Origin: Chrysophaeum taylorii
Taxonomy: Eukaryota > Sar > Pelagophyceae > Pelagomonadales > Pelagomonadaceae
DNA length: 64,000 nt
Assembly: GCA_029834535.1 (NCBI GenBank)
Contig: JAQMWT010000075.1
Location: forward strand, 25,418 to 89,417
Direction of reading: 5' to 3'
How positions within the stretch are numbered: position 1 is the first letter of the stretch; each line of letters begins with the position of its first letter. A program made the position numbers and the translations under genes. Below are positions 8,353 through 18,838 of the stretch, piece after piece. The notes under the pieces are model-generated. The model was not told the DNA's origin, made no database searches, and saw only the letters and a program-made list of their open reading frames with translations.

Positions 8353-11300
8353 CTACGGGTCCCAGATCAAGGCGCCGTCCTCCTCGAAGTCAAGGTCGTC
8401 GTCGTTAATTTCTCCTCCTCCTCCAATTCCCCCTCCAGGAGGAGGAATTGGAGGAGGAGAAAGTGTCGCCGGCGCCAGGCCGTTGGAGGAGGAGGAGGAG
8501 GACCTACCCGTGGCAGAAGAGACCATGCGGTGGTGGGGGCCGACTCGCGGGAGCGCGGTGCCGCTCGGGAGCGTGAAGGTACGGCGGCTGGTGTCGGGGG
8601 GAGCCCCCGCTCGGGTGGTGGCGGTCGTCTGGCGAACCCGACGCAACTCGGCGTCGAGGTCTGAGACGACGCGCGAAAAGGAGGGACGGGCGGCCGGGTC
8701 AAGGGAGCAGCAGGACGCGAAGAGGCGAGCGAAGGGCGGCGGGGGCGGAGGGTCGAGGAGCTGAAGGTGGCCGGCGAGGACGGCATCGACGATGTCGAAT
8801 CGCGAGCGGAGGTCGGGCCACGGCGGCGTTCTGTTGTAGAGCTCGAGGAGGCACATGCCAAAGCTGTAGACGTCGGCCTTGGTCGAGTAGCTGACGAGGC
8901 GGCGGCCGCGGCCAAAGGTCTCGGCGGCCCGCCACCGGAGGGTCCCGAGGTCGGCCGTCATAAAGAGCTCGGCGCCGTCCTTGGCGGAGTTGTTGGAGCC
9001 AGAAGAGGACGGGCCGACGAAGCGCGAGAGGCCGTAGTCGCCAACCTTGACGACCCAGTGGTCGTCGACCATGAGGTTGGCGGTCTTGAGGTCGCGGTGG
9101 CAGATCGGGGGACTGCGGGAATGCAGGTAGAGCATCCCCCGGGCGGCCTGGAGCGCGCACACGAGGACGAGCTCGTAGGACCACGCGTCCTCGGGGAGCG
9201 GGGCCTCGCGCGGCTGGCCTCGGCGGCGCGAAACCGCCGCCGCCGGGTTGTAGCGCGCCTCGTCGTAGAGGAGGTCGGCGAGCGACCGCAGAGCGAGGAA
9301 TTCGGTGACGATCGACATCGCGAGGAGGGGCGGCGGCGCGACCGAGGGCGCGTCCGGAGGCCTCTCGGTGCTCTTGGCGCGCGAGCTCTCGTTCGTGCGG
9401 AAGGAGGTCGATCGCGACAGGCTCGCGAAGTAGGCTCGATCGTCGTCGTCGTCGTCGACCACGACGCCCATGATCATGAGAACGTTTGGATGTCGTAACC
9501 GGGCCATCAAAACCGCTTCCGCGCGAAAGCGGTCGACCTCTTCGATCAGCGTCGTCTCGTCGTGCGCGAAATTCGCGATCCTGAGCTTCTTGACGGCGAC
9601 GTCGCACCCGCGGTGCCTTCCTCGATACACGTCGCCGAACGCGCCCGAACCGATGCACTCGTGGATGTCGAGTTCGGCGCGCCGAACGAGCACGTCCCGG
9701 AGAACTAGGCGCTGCCGCACGTCGCGAAGGTACTCGGGGTCGAAGAGCTTGGAGGTCTCGTGCGTGCTCGTCGCGCGCGCCGGCTTGGGCGGCGCCTCGG
9801 GTAAGAGCAACGACGACGACGTGCCGAGCATCGCGCGCAAGAATCCTCCCGCGCGGGGCGGTCGCGGGGGGGGCGGCAAACTCGGCCGGCCGTCGTTCGG
9901 CGACGACGGTCGTCGTTCAACGTTCTTGTTGTCGACCTCGCGCGTCGCCGCCACCGCCACCTTGGCGTCTAGCAGCGCGCTCGTCGACCGGCTTCGCCGC
10001 CGCATCGGGGGCGGGCCTTCTCTCCTTCCGTCTGAAGAAGAAGAAGAAGCAGCAGCAGCAGCAGCAGCAGAGAAGGACGCGCGCGTCGCGACAGCATTAT
10101 TAGCCTCGGGCGGTGGATTGGCCGGCGACCACGATTGCCGCGTCCACGCGGCGTCGTCATCGCCCAAAAGACGAGTAGTCGCCTCGCCGTCGAGACGGCA
10201 CGCTTCTTCGTCGTTCGTGTCGCGAACTTCCCCAGCCGCCGCCGCCGCCGCCTCCTCCTCCTCGAGAGGTGCTCGGTCGCTGTAGGCGTCGACGTCGAGG
10301 AGATTCTGGCGGAGTTCGTCGAGGACCTCGCCGATAGCTCGCGACTTGCGGCGGCGCCACAGCACGACGTACGCGGCGACGGCAAAAGCGCACATGATGG
10401 CCACGACGCCGAGGATGATGGTCATCCGGGCCTTCCACGAGAGCGCGACGCACCGGCGGCCGGACCACCACCACGTGCACTTACAGTGTCCGTTGTCGCA
10501 GGTGCCGCCCACGCCGCACCCTACTCATTTTTTCACATATTTTATCATCGAAAAAGAGCGCACCGCGTTCGCAGCAGTCCTTGGATCGGTAGTCGTACCC
10601 CGAGGGAACGTTCGCGGCGGCCGCGCAGACGACGATGCCGTCGACGCGCGCGAGGCCCGTATCTTCCCGCACCGTGTTGGCGTCGCGGGCCGCGTCGTAC
10701 GAAAAGCTGCAGGACGAGTTGCCGAGGCAGAGCAAGCATTGCTGTTTCGTTCCGGCCAAGTCTTCGAGCACGACGGTCGAGTTCGGGGGACCTCCTCCTC
10801 CTGCGGAGGAAAATCGCGAGGAGGTATCGTCGTCGAAAAAGTAACGGCCGACGACCCGGGCTTCGCAGTCGACGTAGTCGACTGCTGCCGCGAGGACTGC
10901 CTTGTTGTCTCTGTCGACCACGTCTTCGAGGCGGAGGCCGATGCCGTCGGACGCGCCGGCGATCGCCGTCTTTGCCGCCGTCGCGCTCGACGCGTTGTCC
11001 TGCCTGTAGATGGTCCAGCGCGAGGCGTCCGACACGACGACGTCCTTCGCGAGGGTCGCGTTCACCAAGGCCGCCGGCCCGGGCTTGACGCGACACGCTT
11101 CGAGGACCGGCGGGTTGCTCTCGGCAGTCAAGTAGGCGTAGTAGTCGATAACGCCGTCGTGCCAGAAGGTCGAGTTGCCGAGGTCCATCGTGCCGTCGCC
11201 GACGCGCTGGAGCGTGCCGTTCGACGCGATTCTCGCGCCCGGTTCCGAATCGACAATCGAGGTTCCCAACAAGGTGACGGTCGCGCCGGATTGAATGATG

Positions 11301-13828
11301 AAGCGGGCGCCTTGCAGGAGCTCGAGCTGCGCGTTGGCGACCACGATTCTTCCCGCGTTGAGGTTCAACGTGGCGCCGCACAGTCCCACGTAGCCGCGAC
11401 GCGGCTCGGAGAAGTGCTGCTCCTGCTGCTGCTGCTGCTGCTGCGAGGAGGAGGAGGAGGAGGAGGAGGAGTAGTAGTCGCGGGGGTTGTCGCCGATGAC
11501 AGGACCGATCAGCGAGGTGTCCTGGCTCGTGCGCTGCTCGAGCTCGAGCGCGGCGACGCGCCGGCCGAAGGCGACGAGGCCCGAGTTGTCGAGGATGATC
11601 GCGCCGTGGACGGTCGTCAAGACCGACTCCAGGAAGCAGAAACCGCCCACGACGTACAATTGCTCGAGTTTAATGGTGGCCGTCTCGTTCATCTGGCCGA
11701 GAAAGACGTCGGCGCGAAGCGCCAATATCGAGAGGTACGAGGCGTTGTGGCGCTCGGCGGCCGCGACTCGAACGCCGGCGACGTTTTTGACCCACGCCTC
11801 GCTCGACCCGGCGGCGTTTCGGAAATCGTCCAGCTCGCTTTCGTCGTCGAAGACCGCGCTGTTGGCGGTGCGGTCGCGGTCCCTGCAGACCGCATCCAGG
11901 TCGAAGGTTCCCCAGTACGAGGATTGCGAGCCCAAGACGACGATCTGCAGCAGCCCCGACACGAGCCGAGCCTCGCCGCTATCTTCGTCGAGCGAGGAAG
12001 AAGAGGCCGTCGGCGGTCGAATCGGGCCGTTTATGTCGACGCGCGCGCCAAGCGCGACGACGCGCGCTTGGACGATCGCCTCGGTGGCAACGCTCAAAAA
12101 GTGCGGATCTTCCACGAGCCACTCGTGGATTTTTGTCTTGGGCCCGGCGAAAGCGTCGTCACCGACAAAACTAATCGCGTCTTCGACAAAATCGTCCGCG
12201 TCGACGACGACCGGTATCATTCCCGAAAACGTACAGTTGACGAGATGCACAAAGGTGGTGGAGTTGCCTCCGTCGTAGGCCGCGTACTCGCCGCCGGTCG
12301 CCGAAATGTCGTGGCCGCTCGCGCCCGCGTGGTTGTCCCGGAACTCGCAGAGTTCGACGTAGGGCGAACTCGAGGCCGTCAAGTGGATAGCCCCGCCAAG
12401 AGCGCTCAACTCCGAGTAGAGGCGGTTGTGTCGGTACGGGGAAGTACCAGCAGGAGTATCGCCCAGGAGGGCCTCGACGAGGGGTCTGACCAGGCCACCC
12501 CGTTGGCCGCGGCGGCCCGCGTTGGCGACGTTGCCGTCGAAGAGCGCGCGCGAAAATCTCGGGTTGGAAGACTCGACCGAGACGGCGCCGCCGTGTGCGC
12601 CGCCAGCGAAAAAGGAACCGCTCTCGAGATACCCAATGACCTGATTCGTCACAAATTTGCAGTCCCAAACGAGGGTCTCGTCTGTGGCAAAGACGAGGCG
12701 CAAAGCGCCGCCTCGAGCCGGATCGTTCGGGCCTCCGGTCGCGAGGTTCGAAGCGAACGTGCAACCAAAGAACTTTGGCGAGGCGTAGGACACCGAGACG
12801 GCGCCGCCCGAGGCGCCTCCCCCAAACTCGACCGAGGACTGCGGGGTCCTCCCGTAGGCCTCGTTGTAGTAAAAATCGCAGTCGACAAACGTCGACGAGT
12901 TGGGGGCGTCTTCGTGCTGATAGGCTAAGTAAACGGCGCCGCCTTCCGCGCCGAGCTTGGTCGCGCCGCTGGCCGCGACGTTATCGTAAAACCTCGACGA
13001 GACGCACTCGAGCATCGTCGCCTCGACGGCCGCGATGGCGCCCCCGCGACCCGAGAGGCACCCCGCGCTCGCTTCTCCGTTTTCTGGGGTAGCGCGGTTC
13101 GCGCGGAACGTCGACCCCGCGATCTCCGCCGCGCAGTTGGTGCCAACGAAGATGGCGCCGCCCTCGGCCGCGAGGCCCGACCGCGCGGGCGCGAGCGCGT
13201 AGTTCTGTACGAAGCTCGAGTTCACGACGCGGATCCGCGAAGCCTGAGCCCCGCCGCACCTCAAGGCGCCGCCCTGGCGCGCGCGGTTTTCTTCGAACGT
13301 CGCGTTCTCGATCGTCGCGTCGCCTTTTTCGACCAGGAGCGCCGTCGCGCGGCGCCCGCGGAACAGGCAGTCGACAACCAGAATGTTCCCGGCATCTACG
13401 ACGACGAGGCCCGAGGTCGATCCGGCGGCAAACGTCGTCCCCTCGACAGTAGCGACGGCCGCTCCCGAAATACTTAACCGCGCGCCCGAAGAAAACCGAC
13501 ACGATGCGACCGCGAGGGACCGTGCGTTGGCCGACGACACGCCGCCGTTGTTTTCAAAGGTCAACGCGGCGAGGACCACGCGACCCCCCTCGAAAACCCA
13601 CCGCGCGAGGACCGCGTTTCCTTCCTCCGCCACGATGTTCCAGTCTATGTCGGGGCTCCAGGCCACCTCGGTCCCGCCGCCGGCGTCGGGCCCGCTCACC
13701 ACGACGACGCGAGGGGAAGGCGGCTGCTGCTGCGCGGCGCGCAAAAGCTCCGCGGGGGTGCGCACGAACACGCCCGCCGCGAAAAAAAACGACCCCCCCC
13801 CCAGCAGCAGCAGCAGCAACAACCTCAT
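8353..13828 (-). CDS. Receptor-type protein kinase: beta-helix ectodomain, EGF-like motif, TM, TKL-type kinase
   Basis: Two long minus-strand ORFs join across a 43-nt GT-AG intron (10521-10563), giving exons 10564-13828 and 8353-10520 and 1,810 residues in frame. The N-terminal poly-Leu signal peptide is followed by Gly/Asn-rich repeats (about residues 90-480; GGAI/GGAV plus F..N.A) typical of parallel right-handed beta-helix (chlamydial PMP-like) ectodomains. A Ser/Gln homopolymer patch lies near residue 790. At the splice junction a Cys-rich EGF-like motif is created (CCERGCGVGGTCDNGHCKC). One transmembrane helix follows (about 1119-1141), with basic WRRRKS on the cytosolic side. The kinase domain (about 1372-1730) has GSGAFGDVYRG, VAVKK, HRDLKTAN, GDYG in place of DFG, RWRAAE and DVYSFGM, as in tyrosine-kinase-like Ser/Thr kinases. 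The ligand is unknown. It is head-to-head with the dioxygenase gene, 43 bp away. Confidence 0.88.
10521..10563 (-). other. 43-nt intron joining ectodomain and kinase exons
   Basis: The minus-strand intron begins GTGCGC and ends ATGAGTAG. Removing it fuses the two ORFs in frame and completes the cysteine pattern of an EGF-like motif. Without splicing the first ORF ends in a short basic nonsense tail and the second lacks an ATG. Confidence 0.8.
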
Positions 13829-13871
13829 CTCTGGAGACAGAGAGAGAGCTCAGGGCTAGCAACACGAATGA
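13829..13871. promoter_or_regulatory. 43-bp bidirectional intergenic region
   Basis: Only 43 bp separate the ATGs of the receptor kinase (-) and the dioxygenase (+). The interval holds an AG-rich run (GGAGACAGAGAGAGAGCTC) and no TATA box. Each gene's core promoter must overlap the other's 5' region or coding sequence, unless one start codon is wrongly chosen. Confidence 0.55.
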
Positions 13872-15164
13872 ATGGGTCGACGACGATTACGCAATGAGTT
13901 GGCGGTCGCCGTGCTGCTTGCGTCGTGCCGCGGGGAAAGGTCGGTGTTCGACGTGGAGATGGAGGACGTGAAGAAGCTCGTGGAGGAGCGCGAGGAAATC
14001 AAGGTCGGCGTAAAGATGGAGGGCGAGGTCCTCGGGCCGCCGTTGGTGCGAACGCAAGATCTCAGCCTGTCGCAGGCCCTGCAGTTCGTGGCCAACGGAT
14101 GGGTTATCCTGCGGAACATGATCCCGGGGCTCCGGACGGAGGAGGTGACGGCCGAGGCGCGGCGAGCTTACGCGTGGCGAATCTTGGCCTACGCCGACTA
14201 CGCCGAGGACTGGATGGCGCGCGAGTTCGACGCCGATTGCTCGACCTACGCGGAGGTATGTCGGGCGAGGAAAAATACCCCCGGTATCGGCGACGACGAC
14301 GACGACGATGTCATCGCTGTCGCGCTGTCGCGCCTCTCCGAGGTCGATTGCTGCGCGTCGCGCGCTCGCGACGCCAAGACCTCCTCCTCCGACAATAAAA
14401 AGCCCCAACTGCCCTACTTCCAGGCCCTCCACGTCCACCGCGAGTCTGAACTCCTGTGGCGTATCGCGACCTCCCACGACCTCGGTCGCACGGCGGCCGT
14501 CCTCCTCCAGGCCCCCGCCGTGAGGCTCTACCAGACGAACATCGTCGCCAAGGAACCCGGCGTGCTCAATCAGGAGACGGGCATCCACCGCGACCTTCAC
14601 CAGGTCCCCCTCGATGCGGGCCCCGCGGCCTACGTCACATTCTGGTGCCCTCTCGAGCGAAAACTCGAGGGAAGCCGCGACTCGATCCTCCACTTCTACC
14701 AGGGCTCACACCGAGACGTTTCGCTCCACATGTGGCACGACCCGAGGAACGTCGAGTCGAAGATCGCCGACATCGCCAAGACGCGCTACATCCAGCTTCA
14801 TCCCGAATTCCTCGACGTTGGCGACTGCACGGCGCACAACGGCTGGCTCCTCCATCGCGCCCCCGCGCAGATGCGCCGCCGCGTCGCCTCCAAAAACTCG
14901 CGCCGAGCGATTACGTTCTCCTACGTCGACGCCGACGCCCGCGTCCTCTTCGACATCCACGGCAACACTACGCGCAACTACCGCCCCGTCCACATGGAAG
15001 ACGAGCTTTCCTTTCGCGACTGGTTCGACGATGTCTACGACCCGGACTCCGACGACCTCCTCCCCAAGCTCGACCACCCGCTCCTTCCCGTCGTCTACGA
15101 CGAAAGACCCGAGCACAACAAAAAACTCCACAGACTGACCTCCGCAGCCATCGACCGCGATTGA
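13872..15164 (+). CDS. Phytanoyl-CoA dioxygenase (PhyH) family Fe(II)/2-oxoglutarate oxygenase
   Basis: The single-exon protein has 430 residues. A short hydrophobic N-terminal segment (ELAVAVLLASC) could be a signal peptide. The double-stranded beta-helix core carries the metal-binding HxD (His239-Asp241 in TGIHRDLHQ), the region SILHFYQGSHR typical of PhyH proteins, and a distal His in AHNGWLLHRAP (His322 or His328), then RRAITFSYVDADARV with the 2-oxoglutarate-binding Arg. These enzymes hydroxylate lipids, small molecules or proteins using O2 and 2-oxoglutarate. The substrate here is unknown. An Asp run (about 141-146) and a Ser-rich insert split the N-terminal half. The next ATG (MEDVKK, residue 30) would remove the signal-like segment and widen the very short gap to the kinase gene. 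Confidence 0.82.
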   Translation: MGRRRLRNELAVAVLLASCRGERSVFDVEMEDVKKLVEEREEIKVGVKMEGEVLGPPLVRTQDLSLSQALQFVANGWVILRNMIPGLRTEEVTAEARRAYAWRILAYADYAEDWMAREFDADCSTYAEVCRARKNTPGIGDDDDDDVIAVALSRLSEVDCCASRARDAKTSSSDNKKPQLPYFQALHVHRESELLWRIATSHDLGRTAAVLLQAPAVRLYQTNIVAKEPGVLNQETGIHRDLHQVPLDAGPAAYVTFWCPLERKLEGSRDSILHFYQGSHRDVSLHMWHDPRNVESKIADIAKTRYIQLHPEFLDVGDCTAHNGWLLHRAPAQMRRRVASKNSRRAITFSYVDADARVLFDIHGNTTRNYRPVHMEDELSFRDWFDDVYDPDSDDLLPKLDHPLLPVVYDERPEHNKKLHRLTSAAIDRD

Positions 15165-15601
15165 TAATCATGAGGAGGGTGCATATCCAGCCAGCCTACG
15201 CCACCAAAAAACATGCACGTTGTTGTTTGATTGGGTGTTGCTAAAGTAATGTAACATAAAGCGCGGCAGATGAGTCAGCGGCAGCAAAGAGGATAACCAC
15301 CGGGGCTTGGAGGGACAGGGAGCAGCAACAAACAAACTAACTAACAAAGGCACGTAACATGACGACGCGGTGACAAACCACCACCCACCCCGAGCATGAT
15401 ATCACAGGCGTCACGCGGGATGGGTGGAGGGAGAAGGGCGACGTCAATTGACAGGAGGGAGATTAACATGCAGAGAAAGTGCGGCGGCGCGGTGATCACG
15501 GTTGTTGGGGGTTTGTCCTGGATCACGCGCGCGACGACGTCGACAGATCGGTCGCTACGGCGCTTCCCACGTACGTTTTTGAGAAGGTCACAGTCACACA
15601 G
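15165..15601. other. Spacer between convergent genes, nothing recognised
   Basis: Separates the dioxygenase and the Dispatched-like gene (3' ends face each other). A short ACTAACTAAC-like repeat near 15335-15350 recurs elsewhere in the window. No gene or RNA recognised. Confidence 0.4.
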
Positions 15602-18600
15602 TTACGCTTCGACCTCGCGGGTTTCCGTCTTGGCGCAGCAGGAGCTCTTGCGGCTGCAAAAGTTGAGGACGGCGTGCTTGATGGACGAGAGGTTGCCCGC
15701 ATCTCCCTCGGGCCCGGCGACGTAGAGCAAGGGCATGTAGAAGAACAAGGAGAAGACGAGCGAGTATCCGATGGTCGAGATGATCAGAATCCCCATTTGC
15801 GTGAAGAAGGTGAGCTGGCACGCGAGCAAGAAGATAGCTGCGCCCGCGGTGGTAACCGCTCCGGCAAAAATCGTCGGACCCATCGAGACCATCGCGAAGA
15901 TAAACTTGTCCTCGCGGCACGTGATGTCTTGTTCGAAGCGCGCGTGGTCGTACATGTGCCCCAAGTGGATCGTGTAATCGACGGCCAAACCGATGACGAT
16001 GACACCCGCGACAGACTCCTTGATCCCCAACGCCCACCCGAGCATCCACGCCAAGCCGAGCACGGACGACACGATCGAGCCGATGGTGATAATCGCGTAG
16101 AGGGCGAGAATGACGTTTTGGGTGGCCCCGACTAAGGTGAGAAAGGCGATGGGAAAGGCAATCGACATGCCTATCAACAAGCCGCGGATGAGGGCTCGCT
16201 GCGTCTTGTACCAAGCCCAAGTGTAGCTGAACTGCCAGACGTCGGGAAGGCCCGTGCCGTCGATCTGGCGACAAAAGCGGCTGAGGAACTTGTTCGTGCG
16301 CCTGAGCACCATCTTCTTGTCGGTAATTGGGTCCTCCAAGCCCATCGAGAGGCGCGTGTCGATGCGCACGAACCGAAGCTCCCCGTCCACAAATCCGATG
16401 AGATCTTCCCACGACGAATAGTCGTCGGACTCGGGCGTCGTCTCGGTACGGAACGTGGAAAGGCGATCGGTGAACACCGGCTCGTCGAGGCCATACGTCG
16501 AAGTCCCGTACGTCGTTTGGTGCCAACTCTGAAACTCGCGCAGAAAACACACCGTCGAGTTGGGTCGGGCGAGTGTCTCGCCGACGCAGCCCGACTCGCA
16601 GTTGTACGTTTCCACGTTGTCGCACGCGCTCAAGATTTGCACCTGCGCCGCGTCGCCCGAGAGATCGATGGGGTTGTTCGAATATCGTACTTCGCCGCGA
16701 GCGCGGTGCGGGACCCACGGGTCGAACGCGCGGCCGCGCTTGATCCTGTCCATACCCCACACGAAACTCATTAGGGTATAGTAACTCGCGTCGTTGGCGC
16801 CGTAGCCCGAGTCGGAAAGTCGATCTACCTTGGTCGCCATGTGCCTTCCGGCAAACCACTTCTCCTGTTCGCTGGGCGGCTCGAGCCGAGACGCCAAGTA
16901 GGCACTCGTGGCACCGTACGCCCCAAAGGTCAGGACCAATATCAAGGCGACGGGCTTTTTCAGCAGTCGGGTCGAGTTGCGCACGGTCGGGACCTCGTCG
17001 TCGTCAACCTTCTCGGGTGCCAGCCGCGCTTCGGGGTGAAGCGCCGCGTCGATCACCTCGAGCCGGTTCTCCCTCCCGCACATTATCAAGGAGAGGTACA
17101 CGCGAACCCACGAGTGTTCGTTGCACGCGGACCCTCTGCAGCACCACCGGCCACCACGCTTAGCCGCCCCCGCCGCCGCCGTCGTCGTCGTCCCCGCGGG
17201 TTCTTCCGCCGCCGCCGCCTCCTTAGCGGAGGTCGCGGTCGGACCCGGCCCGTCGTTGTCCTTGTTCTCCTCCTCGAGGTCGCCCTTCTTGCCTCGGTTG
17301 CTGCTGTCGATCGCAAGATGATCGCCCTTTCCGCAGCGATCGACGCACCACTTGTGGTGGATGAGGACGATGCAGGGCGTGACGGTCAGGACGAGCGCAA
17401 AGTTCATGATAACGCAAATGGCCGAGAAGATGCCAAACGCGGCGATCGGCACCAGTTCGGCAATCGAGGTCGCGAAGAAGGCCACAGCAGTCGTAAACGA
17501 GGTGTTGAAGATCGACTGGAAGGCGCGCGTGTAGGCGTACTTGACCCGCCGTTGGAGGTACGCGTTGCGATCCTCGCCGGGCTTTTGCGCCTCGACCGCG
17601 TCGACCGACTGACGCCACGCGTCGTTGTACACGAAAACGTCGTCGGCGCCTATCCCGAGGATGACGAAAATCGCGAGCTGGATCATGATCGCGATGTACC
17701 GAATCTGCAAGACGACGCGGTACCAAAACAAGGAGATCGGGAGAGAGAGGAGAATCTGAAGCATGGACATGGAGCCGATGAAGAGCGAACCCGTGTGCAC
17801 GCAGATCCAGACCCACACGAAGACGACCGACGCGATCGCGAACATAAAGTCCGAGTTGACTGCCTCCACGAATTGCGCATCTTCCAAAAACGGGTTCCAC
17901 CACAGCACTTCAACTTTCTTGCCGCTCTCGCCCGCCCTCGCCTCTTCCAGGTAGACCGACCGCAACGGCTTGGCCTTCATGTTGTATCGACTCACGAGAT
18001 CGCTCTGGACCCTGTTGACAAACCGCTTCTCGATCTTGCGAAACTGCGCGTCGTTCCAATCAGATGTCTTGCTGTACCCATCCAACGGCGTCCCGATGAA
18101 CATCAGACTCCGCCCGCGGCACGGGTACCCTCGATCGTACGCTTCGTCGTCAAAGTAGAACTCGTACGAATCAAAGTTCGAGTACATATCATCCCAGATC
18201 GCGTCGATCCGCGACTGCTCCAACAGATCGCAGTTCCAAAAGCTTGACGACGCGTTTTGCAGGGGAGTCCCCGAGGGAACCTCGTACATAATGCGCGCGA
18301 GCGAATCCTCGGGCACGAGGCAAACGCCGTCCGTCAGAACGCAATACTGCTCTTCGTACTTGCGCCGGCCCCAAAACTCCCTCTCGGCCTCGCACATCGC
18401 TTGGACCGTCCTCGTGGCGAGCACCCCAGACGGTCCGTCACACGTATTCTTTCCAAACTTGGGCTTGGCGTCGTAAAAAAAGTACCAATCAAAAGTCTCG
18501 TCCGACCGCGTCGGCAGCAACCCGGCGTCCACGTTGTCGCTCGCGTCGTCCAGCATGTCGCGCCGTTCGCTGAACTTGTCGTACGGGAGCTCCCACTCGT

Positions 18601-18838
18601 ACTCGCTTGGCTGGGTTTGTTTCGTGCCGACGGCGACGACCAACGCCATGGCCACCACGAAAAACGCCGCCGCGCCCGCAAGCATACAGCACGGTCGCCC
18701 GACGATGACGCCCGTGATGTAGTCGATCCACCGCTCGCGTCGATCCGCGACGTACTTGCGCATCGAGAACCCGCCGCCATCTCGAGCTGGGGGGTCATTC
18801 TCCACACCAACAAACGTGACGTCCATCTGGCTGCTCAT
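15602..18838 (-). CDS. Dispatched/Patched-like RND-family membrane protein with sterol-sensing domain
   Basis: The 1,078-residue single-exon protein has the RND layout. One N-terminal membrane helix (MLAGAAAFFVVAMALVVAV) precedes a large Cys-containing luminal loop, then a five-helix sterol-sensing block that includes GIGADDVFVYNDAWRQS, which is very close to the Dispatched signature. A cytosolic linker with acidic and Ala-rich low complexity follows, then another helix, a second luminal loop and a final helix block containing IGLAVDYTIHLGHMYDH. Both blocks keep the intramembrane acidic residues (GADD and VDY) that couple proton or Na+ flux to substrate movement. In animals Dispatched exports lipid-modified Hedgehog. 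In algae the cargo is unknown, probably sterols or lipids. The start ATG at 18838 is followed by MDV, and a second in-frame ATG lies four codons in. It is convergent with the dioxygenase gene. Confidence 0.88.
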   Translation of the reverse strand: MSSQMDVTFVGVENDPPARDGGGFSMRKYVADRRERWIDYITGVIVGRPCCMLAGAAAFFVVAMALVVAVGTKQTQPSEYEWELPYDKFSERRDMLDDASDNVDAGLLPTRSDETFDWYFFYDAKPKFGKNTCDGPSGVLATRTVQAMCEAEREFWGRRKYEEQYCVLTDGVCLVPEDSLARIMYEVPSGTPLQNASSSFWNCDLLEQSRIDAIWDDMYSNFDSYEFYFDDEAYDRGYPCRGRSLMFIGTPLDGYSKTSDWNDAQFRKIEKRFVNRVQSDLVSRYNMKAKPLRSVYLEEARAGESGKKVEVLWWNPFLEDAQFVEAVNSDFMFAIASVVFVWVWICVHTGSLFIGSMSMLQILLSLPISLFWYRVVLQIRYIAIMIQLAIFVILGIGADDVFVYNDAWRQSVDAVEAQKPGEDRNAYLQRRVKYAYTRAFQSIFNTSFTTAVAFFATSIAELVPIAAFGIFSAICVIMNFALVLTVTPCIVLIHHKWCVDRCGKGDHLAIDSSNRGKKGDLEEENKDNDGPGPTATSAKEAAAAEEPAGTTTTAAAGAAKRGGRWCCRGSACNEHSWVRVYLSLIMCGRENRLEVIDAALHPEARLAPEKVDDDEVPTVRNSTRLLKKPVALILVLTFGAYGATSAYLASRLEPPSEQEKWFAGRHMATKVDRLSDSGYGANDASYYTLMSFVWGMDRIKRGRAFDPWVPHRARGEVRYSNNPIDLSGDAAQVQILSACDNVETYNCESGCVGETLARPNSTVCFLREFQSWHQTTYGTSTYGLDEPVFTDRLSTFRTETTPESDDYSSWEDLIGFVDGELRFVRIDTRLSMGLEDPITDKKMVLRRTNKFLSRFCRQIDGTGLPDVWQFSYTWAWYKTQRALIRGLLIGMSIAFPIAFLTLVGATQNVILALYAIITIGSIVSSVLGLAWMLGWALGIKESVAGVIVIGLAVDYTIHLGHMYDHARFEQDITCREDKFIFAMVSMGPTIFAGAVTTAGAAIFLLACQLTFFTQMGILIISTIGYSLVFSLFFYMPLLYVAGPEGDAGNLSSIKHAVLNFCSRKSSCCAKTETREVEA

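Noticed and set aside
10346-12928. 860-codon open frame on the plus strand
   Set aside because: It runs antisense to the beta-helix receptor exon, is rich in Arg/Val/Glu typical of reverse-frame GC-rich codons, and has no domain features.
16841-18247. 468-codon plus-strand open frame
   Set aside because: Antisense shadow of the Dispatched-like gene; no recognisable family and skewed composition.
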